Positions 17,947 to 27,291 of a DNA stretch of 63,809 nt are shown piece after piece. Each line of letters begins with the position of its first letter. Position 1 is the first letter of the stretch. The notes beneath the pieces were generated by a model, which ran no database searches, was not told the DNA's origin, and worked only from the letters and a program-made list of their open reading frames with translations. The position numbers and the translations under genes are program-made. The stretch is from CALCKW01 sp033852095 (GTDB taxonomy: Bacteria > Pseudomonadota > Gammaproteobacteria > CALCKW01), in assembly GCA_033852095.1 (NCBI GenBank), contig JAWSVD010000004.1:1-63809 (forward strand), read 5' to 3'.

Positions 17947-19299
17947 GTGAGTGAGTTAGCCGTCAGCGTTGCAAAAGAGCAAAGCATCAAACCTTTTGTC
18001 ATCCTGATCAGCGGTCAGTTGTTGTCGTTTTTCGGCACGACCTTTGTGGGTTTTGCAGTGGGCGTGTGGGTATTCCAGCAGACCGGGTCGGTGATCGATT
18101 TGGCGGTGCTGTCCATGCTCGCTCTGCTGCCTGCCATCTTGATTTCCCCCATTGCGGGCGTGATCGCCGATCGCTGGCCCAAAAAGCCCGCGATGATAGC
18201 CGTGGATGCTCTGGCGGCTGTTTTCTCTCTGGCTATATTGATCCTGCTGTTGAACGACCAGCTGGAAATATGGCATCTCTACATCACCGCGGTCGTGGAC
18301 GGCATAGCGATCGGCATGCAGCGCCCGCTGTATGAATCCACAACGCCGATGATGGTGCCCAAACACAGACTGGCCAGCGTCAACGGCACCACGCAGGCTA
18401 TCGCCGGGATCAGTCAGCTCGTCGCCCCAGCACTGGCGGGCGCGCTGCTCATCTGGGTGGGCCTGAAGTGGATCATCTTGATTGATCTCGCGACTTTCTT
18501 GATCGCATTGGGGTGTATCTTGTCGGTCAAGGTGCCGCGTCTGCAGCGCGATGACAGTGACGAGACAGCCTCGCATTGGGTGCAGGAGTTCAAAGAAGGC
18601 TGGCAGTTCGTCAGTGAGCGGCTGGGCCTCAAAGCGTTGTTTTGGTTCGTCACGCTGCGAAACTTTCTCTTCGCCAGCTGTGAAATCATTGCGCTGCCGC
18701 TGCTGCTGACACTCACCACCGCCGACAAGGCGGGTCTGGTGCTGTCTTTTGGTGGACTGGGTGTGGCCGTGGGCGGTGGTTTGATCGCGCTGACGGGCAG
18801 CACCAAGAGCAAAATCAACTTTGTCTTTATCGCCCAGGCGATGACGGGCTGCGCCATGATCATGGCCGGCTTGACCACGGATCTTTGGCTGCTGGCCATC
18901 GCGGTGGGTATCGCCTTCATGGCATTGCCCATAGAAGATGCCACCAGCACCACCATCATGCAGAACAAGGTCCCGCTGAAACTGTTGGGCCGTGTTGGCA
19001 GCGTGCGCAATATGCTCACGCTGTCCGCTGTGCCAGTTGCCATGCTGGTCGCTGCTCCACTGGCGGAATACGTTTTTGAACCGATGATGATGGAAGGCGG
19101 TGTGCTGGCGGCCCACCTCGGCGGCGTGATGGGCACAGGTACCGGCCGCGGCATGGCCCTGCTGCTGGTGCTCATGGGCTCTCTCACGCTGGTGTTGACC
19201 GTGCTGGGTTTTTGCTACAAGCCGCTGCGCAACATGGAGCGAGACCTGCCGGATCATCTGCATGAGCAGTTGGACGACAGCGCCACTGTGACACCGTAG
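17947..19299 (+). CDS. MFS transporter, probable exporter of the peptide product
   Basis: This is a 450-residue, very hydrophobic protein with roughly twelve membrane segments. The loop after the second segment (GVIADRWPKKP) is the MFS signature between helices 2 and 3. It resembles the enterobactin-exporter-like branch of MFS proteins common beside NRPS genes. Translation starts at a GTG; the preceding bases CGGAGAGA contain a plausible ribosome-binding site. Its stop codon directly abuts the thioesterase start, so the two genes form one unit. Export of the cluster product is inferred from position; proton antiport is the family norm. Confidence 0.88.
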   Translation: MSELAVSVAKEQSIKPFVILISGQLLSFFGTTFVGFAVGVWVFQQTGSVIDLAVLSMLALLPAILISPIAGVIADRWPKKPAMIAVDALAAVFSLAILILLLNDQLEIWHLYITAVVDGIAIGMQRPLYESTTPMMVPKHRLASVNGTTQAIAGISQLVAPALAGALLIWVGLKWIILIDLATFLIALGCILSVKVPRLQRDDSDETASHWVQEFKEGWQFVSERLGLKALFWFVTLRNFLFASCEIIALPLLLTLTTADKAGLVLSFGGLGVAVGGGLIALTGSTKSKINFVFIAQAMTGCAMIMAGLTTDLWLLAIAVGIAFMALPIEDATSTTIMQNKVPLKLLGRVGSVRNMLTLSAVPVAMLVAAPLAEYVFEPMMMEGGVLAAHLGGVMGTGTGRGMALLLVLMGSLTLVLTVLGFCYKPLRNMERDLPDHLHEQLDDSATVTP

Positions 19300-20037
19300 A
19301 TGAGCCATCCAGCGCTGTCGCTGCACCGGCCCTCGGCGGGCTGCCAGCGGCGGCTGTTTTGTTTTCCTCACGCCGGCGGTGGCGCCTCTGCTTTTCGTGG
19401 TTTGAAAGCGGCGCTGCAGCCCGAAGGCATCGAGCTGTGCGCCCTGCAGGCACCCGGCAGAGAGAACCGCATCAGCCACCCGCTGATGCACAGCGCGGCT
19501 GAGATGGTGGATCACTTCGAACAGGCCATCGACACCTTAGACCCGATGCCGTTTTCATTCTTGGGTCACAGCATGGGTTCGCTCATCGCGTTCTTATTGT
19601 CGCGGCAATTGCAGCGCAAGGGAAAGGCGCAGCCAACTCGGTTGATCGTCTCGGCCAGTCTCTCGCCCTCTACCCGGCAGGAAACACGCGACACCTACCA
19701 ACTCGCGGACGATGCCTTCAAGAAAAAGGTCTTTGCACACGGTGGTGTGCCCGAGCAGTTTCGACAAATGCCGGAACTCATGGACATATTTTTGCCCGTG
19801 CTGCGGGCCGACTACGAAGTGTTTGACCGCTACCAGCACGAGGACGCCACACGGGTGACGATTCCTCTGTCTGTCTACGCCGGCCTCACCGACGAGGCGG
19901 TGCCACTCGATGAGCTCAATCACTGGCAGGACGTGGCCGAGGCGCCTGTCAGCACACGGTGTTTTTCAGGTGGGCATTTTTATCTCTATCAGCAGTTGGA
20001 CGAAGTGAAAGCTGCACTGATACAGGATCTTTCTTAG
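19300..20037 (+). CDS. Type II thioesterase of the NRPS cluster
   Basis: A 245-residue alpha/beta hydrolase of the GrsT/RifR type. It has the N-terminal FPHAGGGASAFR stretch, the nucleophile elbow GHSMG with Ser91, an acid in GLTDEAV and a C-terminal GGHF with His226, which together make the catalytic triad. Such enzymes clear misprimed or stalled acyl groups from carrier domains. Its ATG follows the exporter stop without a gap. Since the visible synthetase lacks its own thioesterase domain, this enzyme or the condensation-like protein could also take part in release, but that is speculation. Confidence 0.92.
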   Translation: MSHPALSLHRPSAGCQRRLFCFPHAGGGASAFRGLKAALQPEGIELCALQAPGRENRISHPLMHSAAEMVDHFEQAIDTLDPMPFSFLGHSMGSLIAFLLSRQLQRKGKAQPTRLIVSASLSPSTRQETRDTYQLADDAFKKKVFAHGGVPEQFRQMPELMDIFLPVLRADYEVFDRYQHEDATRVTIPLSVYAGLTDEAVPLDELNHWQDVAEAPVSTRCFSGGHFYLYQQLDEVKAALIQDLS

Positions 20038-20246
20038 ACCGTCTGTGCGGCTGAGCGAGGTCCCGCTGAATTGTAGATGGCGCGCAGCTGACGTTTCCTC
20101 ATCGCACAGATTTGCTTGATTAAGCCGCCTTAGCTGTCTCAATCGGGGCAACACCCAGCCTACCAATTGACCGCTGTCATGCCAAAATCATTCTTCGCAG
20201 AATTGCCAGCAGACGGATAAATCGAGCGCGCACTTTGCTCAGTACA

Positions 20247-21152
20247 TCATTGGCTGCTTTGGATTGAGTCCCAAAACTGTTGCAGCTTGGGTTTTTTATT
20301 CTGAGGGTTGCGGTAGACCCGTATCTCTAGTTCGATAGACTCGTCTTCGCTGGCCAGCGCCAGCAGCCCCGCCACGAGTTCGCGCTGCACCAATTGCTCG
20401 GGCAGCCAACCAATGCCATAGCCTTCCATCACCAGCGCCTTGACGCTGACGGACTGCCTGTTGCGGTTCATCGTCAACAAGTGCAGTGGCGGCTGTCTGT
20501 CACTCAGGTGCATTTGCAACACCCCGTGGAAATACGATTTTTCTTGGTAATCGATGTAGGGCAGCGGTTTTTTGGCTCGGCCCGGGAATTGGAATTTTGG
20601 CTTGCCGTCGATCGCGAGGCTCAGGGGCAGCAGTCTATCCCGCGCCAAGGTCCTGTACTCCAGCGCGCTGTCGTACAGTGACTCTGTGTTGTGCATGCTG
20701 GGGTGCCAGTGGCAGAGTGCCAGATCTGTTCGCTGCTCCACCAGTGCCGCAGAGAAATCGCTGCTGCTCCACGAGGCTGAATTGAGATTGAAATTCAGCA
20801 GCGACTCAGCTTCGCAGGCCTCCGCCCACTGCTGAAAAAAGCACAAATAGAGAGTCTGTGTCGCCGCCACCAGCAATTTGTTGTGCTGTTGCTGCGAGAT
20901 TTGAGCGATTTGTTCCTGGGTCTGCTTGAACTGATGGTAGGTTTCTTCGGCGAAAGCCAAGAAGGCTTCGCCCGCGGGCGTCAGTGACAGAGGCAGGGTA
21001 TTGCGGTCCACCAGCACCATGCCCATTTCATCTTCAAGCAGCTTGATGCGCCGACTGAAAGTGGGTTGGGTGACATTTTGTGCTTCGGCCGCCCGCGAGA
21101 AATGCCGGGTTCGCGCCAGTGCGATGTAGTCTTCCAGCCACCTCAGCTCCAT
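20247..21152 (-). CDS. LysR-family transcriptional regulator
   Basis: The 301-residue protein begins with a typical LysR winged helix-turn-helix (MELRWLEDYIALARTRHFSRAAEAQNVTQPTFSRRIKLLE, residues 1-40, shown as family hallmark positions HFSRAAE and VTQPTFSRRI), followed by the usual effector-binding half. It converges with the thioesterase gene and lies 119 bases downstream of the dppF-like gene on the same strand. It could therefore be read with the importer genes or control them. The N terminus resembles E. coli HypT/YjiE, but I would not assign that function. The effector is unknown. Confidence 0.92.
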   Translation of the reverse strand: MELRWLEDYIALARTRHFSRAAEAQNVTQPTFSRRIKLLEDEMGMVLVDRNTLPLSLTPAGEAFLAFAEETYHQFKQTQEQIAQISQQQHNKLLVAATQTLYLCFFQQWAEACEAESLLNFNLNSASWSSSDFSAALVEQRTDLALCHWHPSMHNTESLYDSALEYRTLARDRLLPLSLAIDGKPKFQFPGRAKKPLPYIDYQEKSYFHGVLQMHLSDRQPPLHLLTMNRNRQSVSVKALVMEGYGIGWLPEQLVQRELVAGLLALASEDESIELEIRVYRNPQNKKPKLQQFWDSIQSSQ

Positions 21153-21271
21153 GATTGAGCCTGTCCTGAAGCACGGGCCGAAGTGTGGCCGCCCTTAGCC
21201 TGTGCCAATCGCAGAATCGCCACTGTAGACAACTGCGGGTACAGCGGCAGCGCTGTCACTGGCGCAATCAC

Positions 21272-22291
21272 CTAGAGCCGCCCCTCTTCGAGCGCATGAC
21301 AGGCGACGCTTGCTCCGTCGCTTTGCTGAATCAGGGCCGGGACCTGCTCGCTGCAGCGCGCGTTTGCATGCGGGCAGCGGCCGTGAAAAACACAGCCAGT
21401 GGGCAGGTTGATCGGCGTGGTGACTTCCCCCTGAAGTTTAATCGGCGGCGGGCGCTCTGAGCGCAGGCTGGGAATAGCACTCAGCAGCGCCCGTGTGTAG
21501 GGGTGACGCGGGCTTGCAAATAGAGTAGCGGTGTCGGCCAACTCACAAATTGTGCCCAAATACATCACTGCCACACGCGTGCCAAAATGCTCCACCACAG
21601 AGAGATCATGGGTGATGAAAAGGTAGGTGAGCCCGCGTTGTTCCTGCGCGTCCATCAGCAGGTTAAGCACCTGCGCCTGGATGGAGACATCGAGCGCGGA
21701 GATCGGTTCATCCGCGACGATGAACTCTGGATCCACCGCCAGTGCACGGGCAATGCTGATGCGTTGACGCTGGCCACCAGAAAATTCATGGGGGTGTCTT
21801 TTGGCCCAGCTCGCATCTATGCCGACCGACTCCATGACATCTTGAACTTTTTCTTTCACCTCCGCACTCGACAGTCCGGGGTTGTGAAAAGCCACGGGCT
21901 CCTCCAGCGTCTGCTGCACCCGCATGCGCGGATTTAACGAGGCGTGCGGATTCTGGAAAATCATCTGCATGCGCTTGCGCCAGGGCAGCAGCTGTTTCGC
22001 GGACAAGTTGTCGATGCGCTGGCCCTGAAAACTGACACTGCCTACAGTGGGCTTGAGCAAGCCCATGATGGTGCGCGCGACGGTGGATTTGCCGCAGCCG
22101 CTCTCACCCACGACACAGAGTGCTTCGCCGCGCTGCACGTCCAAGCTGACGCCGTTGATCGCGTGCACAAATTCCTGCTTGCGCCTGATTCTTCCGCCTT
22201 CGAAGCTCAGCTGCTCGAGGAAATCACCGGATATCGAGAATTTTTTCCGCAGCCCGCGCACTTGCAATAGTGTTTCAGCCGAATCAGTCAT
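21272..22291 (-). CDS. dppF: Peptide-type ABC importer ATPase, DppF/OppF-like
   Basis: The 339-residue ATPase has Walker A GESGCGKST, signature LSGGQ-type FSGGQRQRISIARAL, Walker B FIVADEPISALD and the C-terminal oligopeptide-transporter tail with clustered cysteines (CVFHGRCPHANARCSEQ). Those cysteines are typical of the OppD/DppF C-terminal domain that binds an iron-sulfur cluster. It overlaps the preceding ATPase gene by eight bases and is the last gene of the importer unit. The general class (dipeptide, oligopeptide or nickel) cannot be fixed from the ATPase. Confidence 0.93.
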   Translation of the reverse strand: MTDSAETLLQVRGLRKKFSISGDFLEQLSFEGGRIRRKQEFVHAINGVSLDVQRGEALCVVGESGCGKSTVARTIMGLLKPTVGSVSFQGQRIDNLSAKQLLPWRKRMQMIFQNPHASLNPRMRVQQTLEEPVAFHNPGLSSAEVKEKVQDVMESVGIDASWAKRHPHEFSGGQRQRISIARALAVDPEFIVADEPISALDVSIQAQVLNLLMDAQEQRGLTYLFITHDLSVVEHFGTRVAVMYLGTICELADTATLFASPRHPYTRALLSAIPSLRSERPPPIKLQGEVTTPINLPTGCVFHGRCPHANARCSEQVPALIQQSDGASVACHALEEGRL

Positions 22292-23279
22292 TGGCTTGCT
22301 CCAGCTGTTCTTGCTCCAGCTGCTGTTTCACCATGTGGCAGGCCACCGAGCAGCCACCGGACTGTACAAAGGGCGGCAATTCAAGGGAACAGGGGGCGAG
22401 CGTGTAGTCGCAGCGCGGGTTGAATGCGCAGCCGCTGGGGATGGCGCTCAGTGTGGGCATAGTGCCGCGGATCTGGTTCAAGCGTTGTCCTGGTAGCGTC
22501 TGTTGTGGCAGGGCATTGATCAGCCCCTGGGTGTAGGGGTGCTGGGCATCGTTGATGATTTCGCGGGTCGGTCCCTGCTCGATCACCCGCCCAGCGTACA
22601 TCACCACGGTGCGTTGCGTGACCTGCGACACCACCCCCAGATCGTGGGTGATCAGCAGCAGGCCGACACTGTTGAATTCACACAGGGAGACCAGCAGCGC
22701 CATGATTTCCGCCTGGATCGTCACGTCCAGTGCCGTGGTCGGCTCATCCGCGACAATGATGTCCGGGTCGAGCAGCAGTGCTATGGCGATGATGACGCGC
22801 TGGCGCATGCCGCCCGAGAGCTCGTGCGGGTAGGCGTTCAGCCGTTTTTCCGGCGAAGGAATCTGTACCTGTTGCAGTTTCAGCAGGGCGATTTCGCGTG
22901 CATTGGCGCGGCTGATTTTTCGGTGCGCCCGCAGGCACTCGATCATCTGATTGCCAATGGTCAGCACCGGATTCAATGTCATCATCGGGTCTTGAAAAAT
23001 CATGCTGATCTTATTGCCACGGATCTGGCGCAATTCTTCGGCGCTGATTTTACTGAGGTCTTGGCCGTCGAACAGCACTTCCCCCGCCGTGATGGCGCCT
23101 GGCTGGCTGATCAAATTCAGTATGGCGAAGGCGGCGACAGATTTTCCTGCGCCGCTCTCGCCGACGATGCCGAGGCGTTCGCCCCGGTCCAGCTTGAAGC
23201 TCACGTCGTGCAGGGCGGTCAGCGCACCTTCGCGCAGCGCAAATTGAACTTCTAAGTTGCGTACTTCTAACAAAGCCAT
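22284..23279 (-). CDS. dppD: Peptide-type ABC importer ATPase, DppD/OppD-like
   Basis: The 331-residue ATPase has Walker A GESGAGKSV, signature LSGGMRQRVIIAIAL and Walker B IIVADEPTTALD. The C-terminal extension carries the family's cysteine cluster (CAFNPRCDYTLAPC). It partners with the DppF-like subunit to form the heterodimeric motor. Spacing to the DppC-like gene upstream is three bases and it overlaps dppF, consistent with a single transcript. Confidence 0.93.
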   Translation of the reverse strand: MALLEVRNLEVQFALREGALTALHDVSFKLDRGERLGIVGESGAGKSVAAFAILNLISQPGAITAGEVLFDGQDLSKISAEELRQIRGNKISMIFQDPMMTLNPVLTIGNQMIECLRAHRKISRANAREIALLKLQQVQIPSPEKRLNAYPHELSGGMRQRVIIAIALLLDPDIIVADEPTTALDVTIQAEIMALLVSLCEFNSVGLLLITHDLGVVSQVTQRTVVMYAGRVIEQGPTREIINDAQHPYTQGLINALPQQTLPGQRLNQIRGTMPTLSAIPSGCAFNPRCDYTLAPCSLELPPFVQSGGCSVACHMVKQQLEQEQLEQAND

Positions 23280-23282
23280 GGT

Positions 23283-24233
23283 TTAGCCCTTGTACAACTT
23301 GGGGTTGAGTACATCGCGCAGCCAATCGCCGAGCAGGTTCATCACCAGCACCAGGCAGATCAGCACCAGCGCGGGTATGGTGGTGATCCACCAGCTTCCG
23401 CTGAAAATATACTCGAAGCCGCTGGATATCAAGGAGCCCAGCGACGGCCTGGCGACCGGCATGCCCAGGCCCAGGAACGACAGCGAGGCCTCGCTGATAA
23501 TCGCATTGGCTATCTGCACCGTCGAGATCACCAGGATCGGTGAGAGGGAATTGGGCAGTATGTGCCGGATCATGATGCGCAGTGGCCCGAAGCCCATCAC
23601 CCTTGCTGCGTCTACATATTCCTTGTGTTTCTCGGCCAGCACCTTGGCCCGCACCGTGCGGGCGTACTGCGGCCACTCGGCCATGCCAATCACCAAGATC
23701 AGCATGGGCAGCGCAAGCTCGCTGTAGCGCTCGGCGCCGAATGACGCCTGGAACACGGCCAGTACCACGATCGCGACCATCAAAGTCGAGAAGGACAGTT
23801 GAATGTCCGCGATGCGCATCAGCAGACTGTCAACCGCGCCGCCAAAATACCCGGCGGCAAGGCCTATGACTATGCCAAGAAATGCCTGCAAAAGCACGGC
23901 GCAGAGCCCGATCATCAGGGAAATGCGGGTGCCGTAGAGGATAGTACTCCACATGTCGCGGCCCTGGGCATCGGTGCCAAGGCTGAAGCGCGACTCGCCG
24001 CCGTCCTGCCAGGCGGGCGGTATCTCCGAATCCATGATGTCCAAGGTGGCGAGATCATAAGGGTCGTAAGGAGCGATCACCGGCGCCAGCAGCGCCAGAA
24101 CCACGAACAGCGCAAACACAGCAAAGCTGACCATGGCGACTTTGCTGCCGACGAAGCTGTGGTAGATAGGGGAGCGTCTGAATTCCTGCAGCCGACTGGG
24201 CTGGTCCGAGGCAGTGATTGAGATGTCTTCCAT
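23283..24233 (-). CDS. dppC: Peptide-type ABC importer permease, DppC/OppC-like
   Basis: This is a 316-residue inner-membrane permease. It has the long N-terminal arm and first helix of the DppC family, a loop containing LGTDAQGRDMWSTILYGTR and the coupling-helix region near EYVDAARVMGFGPLRIMIRH (shown to locate the EAA-type loop). It overlaps the dppB-like stop codon by one base (TGATG), which suggests coupled translation. Confidence 0.93.
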   Translation of the reverse strand: MEDISITASDQPSRLQEFRRSPIYHSFVGSKVAMVSFAVFALFVVLALLAPVIAPYDPYDLATLDIMDSEIPPAWQDGGESRFSLGTDAQGRDMWSTILYGTRISLMIGLCAVLLQAFLGIVIGLAAGYFGGAVDSLLMRIADIQLSFSTLMVAIVVLAVFQASFGAERYSELALPMLILVIGMAEWPQYARTVRAKVLAEKHKEYVDAARVMGFGPLRIMIRHILPNSLSPILVISTVQIANAIISEASLSFLGLGMPVARPSLGSLISSGFEYIFSGSWWITTIPALVLICLVLVMNLLGDWLRDVLNPKLYKG

Positions 24234-25210
24234 CAGGCTTTCCCCGCCAGTTTCACGGTGGGATTGACCAGCCCGTAGAGCAGGTCAACCAGGGTGTTGG
24301 TGACCACGAAGATAGCCCCCACGACAATTAAAAAGGCAACCAGCAGCGGCGTGTCAACGCGGTTGACTGCCTCTAAGAACATAAAGCCCATGCCCGGCCA
24401 CTGAAACACTGTCTCGGTGAGGATGGTGTAGGCGACCATGGTGCCTATCTGCACACCGCCCACCGTTATCACCGGCAGCATGGTGTTTTTCAGTGCGTGT
24501 AGAAACCAAATCCTGCGGCGCTTCAGGCCCTTGGCCCAGGCGAACTTGATGTATTCGCTCTGCAGTATTTCCATCATCTCTGAACGTATCAAGCGGATGA
24601 AGAGCGGCAACATAATGGACGCGAGAGAAACGCAGGGCAGCACCAAATGACGTAGGCCGTCCGCCGATGCGTAACCTGTGTGCCAAGAGCCGAAGACGTG
24701 TTGTGTCTCGCCGCGGCCAAAGGAGGGCAGCCAGCCGAGTTCGATGGAAAACAGGTAGATCGAAAAAATAGCGGTCAGGAACACAGGAATGGATATGCCC
24801 ACGATGCTCAGGCCCATGATAGCGTTGCTGATCCAGCTGCGAGGGTTGATGGCCGAATAGACCCCCATCGGGATAGAGATGCACATGATGATGATCGTGG
24901 CGCCGAAGACGAGCTCCAGTGTCGCCGGGAGTTTTCTGAGAATAACGTCCAGGGCGGGCTCCTTGAAAAAATACGAGGTGCCCAGATCACCCTGAAGTGC
25001 CTTGCCTGCAAAACGCAGGTATTGCTCTAAAAAGGGATCGTTCAGCCCCAATTCATCCCGCAGCGCTTCGCGCTCAGCCTCAGAGACGGACTGACCCACC
25101 ATTTCCCGCAGTGGATCGCCGAGCTGGTCTTGGATTGAAAAACTCAGGAGGCTGATGAAAAACATCACGATTACCGCTTGAACGGTGCGCTTAATCAGAA
25201 AAGCGATCAT
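24233..25210 (-). CDS. dppB: Peptide-type ABC importer permease, DppB/OppB-like
   Basis: The 325-residue permease starts with the family N terminus (IKRTVQAVIVMFFISLLSF), carries the DppB-type periplasmic stretch around LGLNDPFLEQYLRF and an EAA-type loop (YIKFAWAKGLKRRRI). It pairs with the DppC-like subunit. It is separated from the binding-protein gene by 231 bases containing an intrinsic terminator, so it is likely transcribed at a lower level than dppA or from its own promoter. Confidence 0.93.
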   Translation of the reverse strand: MIAFLIKRTVQAVIVMFFISLLSFSIQDQLGDPLREMVGQSVSEAEREALRDELGLNDPFLEQYLRFAGKALQGDLGTSYFFKEPALDVILRKLPATLELVFGATIIIMCISIPMGVYSAINPRSWISNAIMGLSIVGISIPVFLTAIFSIYLFSIELGWLPSFGRGETQHVFGSWHTGYASADGLRHLVLPCVSLASIMLPLFIRLIRSEMMEILQSEYIKFAWAKGLKRRRIWFLHALKNTMLPVITVGGVQIGTMVAYTILTETVFQWPGMGFMFLEAVNRVDTPLLVAFLIVVGAIFVVTNTLVDLLYGLVNPTVKLAGKA

Positions 25211-25390
25211 GGGCTGCCTATTTGATGAGGTGAAAAAAGGCTGTCCAAATCAGAACAGCAGAAACGCTGAGACACAGGGGCTCAAATAGCCAAACAGCAA
25301 AAGAGGTGTGTTGCGGTGTTTTCAGTGAGCACAGAGTGCAGCAATTTGTGCTCATGCATCACGTTGAGGAAGAGGAATGACCTTGGCGCT

Positions 25391-25428
25391 GAAAAACTGC
25401 GGCTGGATACATCGCTATCCAGCCGCAG
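25391..25428 (-). terminator. Intrinsic terminator/attenuator between dppA and dppB
   Basis: A perfect 12-bp stem, CTGCGGCTGGAT (25397-25408) with ATCCAGCCGCAG (25417-25428), encloses an 8-base loop. Read on the minus strand it is followed at once by TTTTT (complement of 25392-25396). It sits 14 bases past the dppA stop. A partial terminator here would give more binding protein than permease, a common arrangement in ABC importer operons. Confidence 0.9.
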
Positions 25429-25441
25429 CAACGGTGCTATT

Positions 25442-26992
25442 TTAGTCGACGACCAGATCACCCAGGTAAGGGAAGTTCATGGCATTCAACACAGGAGCGG
25501 CTTTGACATTTTTTGCCGCAGCCCAGGCGAGATTCTGCCAGTGCAGTGGCACAAATGCAGCGTCTTCGTAGAGCATGGTCTCTATTTTCTGCATGGTCTC
25601 AGCGCGTTTTTCGGGGTCCGTCTCGGTGTTCGCCGCGACCATCATCTTGTCGGCTTCTGGGTTGCAGTAGTTACCGCTGTTGTATTGTCCCAGTCCCTTG
25701 TCAGCGTCCACACAGGCGCTGAGGAATTCGAAGAAGTTATTGCTGTCTTCGGTATCAGAGTGCCAGCCGATCATCATCATGTCAGCTTGGCGCTCATCAA
25801 AGGCAGGCCAGTATTGAGCTTTTGGCATGGTTTTCAGATCGACTTTGATGTTGATCTTAGCCAGCATGGAGGCCACAGCTTGCGCTATCTTGGCGTCGTT
25901 CACGTAGCGGTTATTAGGCGCCATCATGGTGATGCTGAATCCGTCCGCGTAACCCGCTTCTGCCATTAGCGCTTTGGCTTTTTCCACATCGTATCGAGGC
26001 GCCAGCGCTTCGCTGTGACCGAGGTATCCAGCCGGGCTGAACTGACCGCCTGCGGTGGCAAAGCCTTTCATTATTTTCTGCACAATGCCTTCGTTGTTGA
26101 TGGCGTGCACAATCGCGTTGCGAACCCGGGCGTCCTTGAATTCTTCGCGGCGATCTTGGTTCATCTGAAAAGTGATGATGCGGGTGCCGGCCATGGTGAT
26201 CAGGTCGGTCTTATCGCTTTTTTCAATGCGGGCGTGGTCCGTGGGTGGCACCGGTGCGATGAAATCCACATCACCTGAGAGCAGTGCGGCTACCCGTGTT
26301 GGGCCTTCTTTGATCGGGGTGAAGGTGATCTTGTCGACATTGCCCGGCGATGCGCTGTCCCAGTAGTCGGCAAAACGTTCGAACTCAAGTTTCACCCCTT
26401 GTTCGCGGCTGGTGACGATGAAGGGACCGGTGCCTGAAAGCTGGCGTGAGGCAAAAGAGTCGCCGTGTTTGACCAGCGCGCCCTTGTCATTGCCGTTGCT
26501 GTCTTCGCCCGTATAGAACTTGCTGTCCATGGGGAAAATGTAGGTGGCGTTGTTCAACACCAGGGGAAAGGGGCCGTTGCTGACCAAATCCACCGTGTAG
26601 TCATCGACTTTGTTCATGCCGCTGAAGGCAGCAAATACGCCCTTAAAATCAGGGGAGTTTTTCAGCCGTTCGAAGGTCCAGACAACGTCGTCAGCGGTCA
26701 AGGTATTGCCGCTGTGAAACTTCACGCCCTGACGCAGGCTAAAGCGCATGGTGTTCTCGTCGATGCGCTCCCACTTTTCTGCCAGTCGCGGCTCAAAGGA
26801 CAGGTCGCTCGCCCATCGGATCAAGGGGTCGAAAGTCATGTGTGAGAGCTGCAGGGTGCCGCCCGAGAGCTGCTCGTGCGGGTCGAGTGAGACGGGGTCA
26901 GCGTCGTACGCGATTTTGATATCGGCCGCTTGTGCGCTGAACGACAGGCACAGGGCGATGGCGCTTGTAATAAGAGATTGCTTCAATTTCAT
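25442..26992 (-). CDS. dppA: Periplasmic peptide-type binding protein (SBP family 5)
   Basis: The 516-residue protein has a Sec signal peptide (MKLKQSLITSAIALCLSF, cleavage after AQA near residue 22) and then the family-5 solute-binding fold: SLDPHEQLSGG near the N terminus, DVVWTFERLK, and YDVEKAKALMAEAGY in the second lobe. It would deliver its ligand to the DppBCDF-like complex. Family members bind dipeptides, oligopeptides, nickel or opines, so the substrate is not settled by sequence alone. It is the first gene of the unit; a strong terminator follows. Confidence 0.92.
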   Translation of the reverse strand: MKLKQSLITSAIALCLSFSAQAADIKIAYDADPVSLDPHEQLSGGTLQLSHMTFDPLIRWASDLSFEPRLAEKWERIDENTMRFSLRQGVKFHSGNTLTADDVVWTFERLKNSPDFKGVFAAFSGMNKVDDYTVDLVSNGPFPLVLNNATYIFPMDSKFYTGEDSNGNDKGALVKHGDSFASRQLSGTGPFIVTSREQGVKLEFERFADYWDSASPGNVDKITFTPIKEGPTRVAALLSGDVDFIAPVPPTDHARIEKSDKTDLITMAGTRIITFQMNQDRREEFKDARVRNAIVHAINNEGIVQKIMKGFATAGGQFSPAGYLGHSEALAPRYDVEKAKALMAEAGYADGFSITMMAPNNRYVNDAKIAQAVASMLAKINIKVDLKTMPKAQYWPAFDERQADMMMIGWHSDTEDSNNFFEFLSACVDADKGLGQYNSGNYCNPEADKMMVAANTETDPEKRAETMQKIETMLYEDAAFVPLHWQNLAWAAAKNVKAAPVLNAMNFPYLGDLVVD

Positions 26993-27247
26993 ATCGAATG
27001 ATCCACTCAGGTTTTGCGGACGGGCCGCTCTTGGGAATTACCCACGTGCGAAGAAGGCTAAGTCAGGAGGAAAGCGATGGCCAAGTGAAATTGTGCAATG
27101 GCTTATACGGGGATTGCATGGGCGGGTGTGGAAAAGGCATTAAAACGCATGTTTCAGGGCTTAAAGTGAAGGGCAGTACCACCTGAGTATGGAGAGGCTG
27201 CAGCCAAAATACTCGAAATTAGTGGGCTGATGCGTTGCGAGCGCCGC

Positions 27248-27278
27248 AAAAAAATGCGCCTGAAGAGCTCAGGCGCAT
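27248..27278 (-). terminator. Intrinsic terminator of the RND efflux operon
   Basis: A perfect 10-bp stem ATGCGCCTGA (27254-27263) / TCAGGCGCAT (27269-27278) with loop AGAGC is followed on the minus strand by seven T (complement of 27248-27254). It lies 14 bases downstream of the pump stop codon. The 255 bases between it and the dppA start hold the dppA upstream region; I see no gene there. Confidence 0.92.
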
Positions 27279-27291
27279 GATCAGACGTTGC

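Noticed and set aside
17956..19515. 519-codon minus-strand frame opposite the MFS exporter
   Set aside because: His- and Gln-rich composition without known domains; the opposite strand has a clear membrane protein.
3..20037. Reading the cluster as a siderophore pathway
   Set aside because: No TonB-dependent receptor, hydroxamate or catechol genes or iron-box-like sites are visible; only the exporter type is suggestive.
20040..20120. TCTGTGCG/CGCACAGA inverted repeat after the thioesterase gene
   Set aside because: The arms are more than 50 bases apart with no T tract, so neither a terminator nor an operator is supported.
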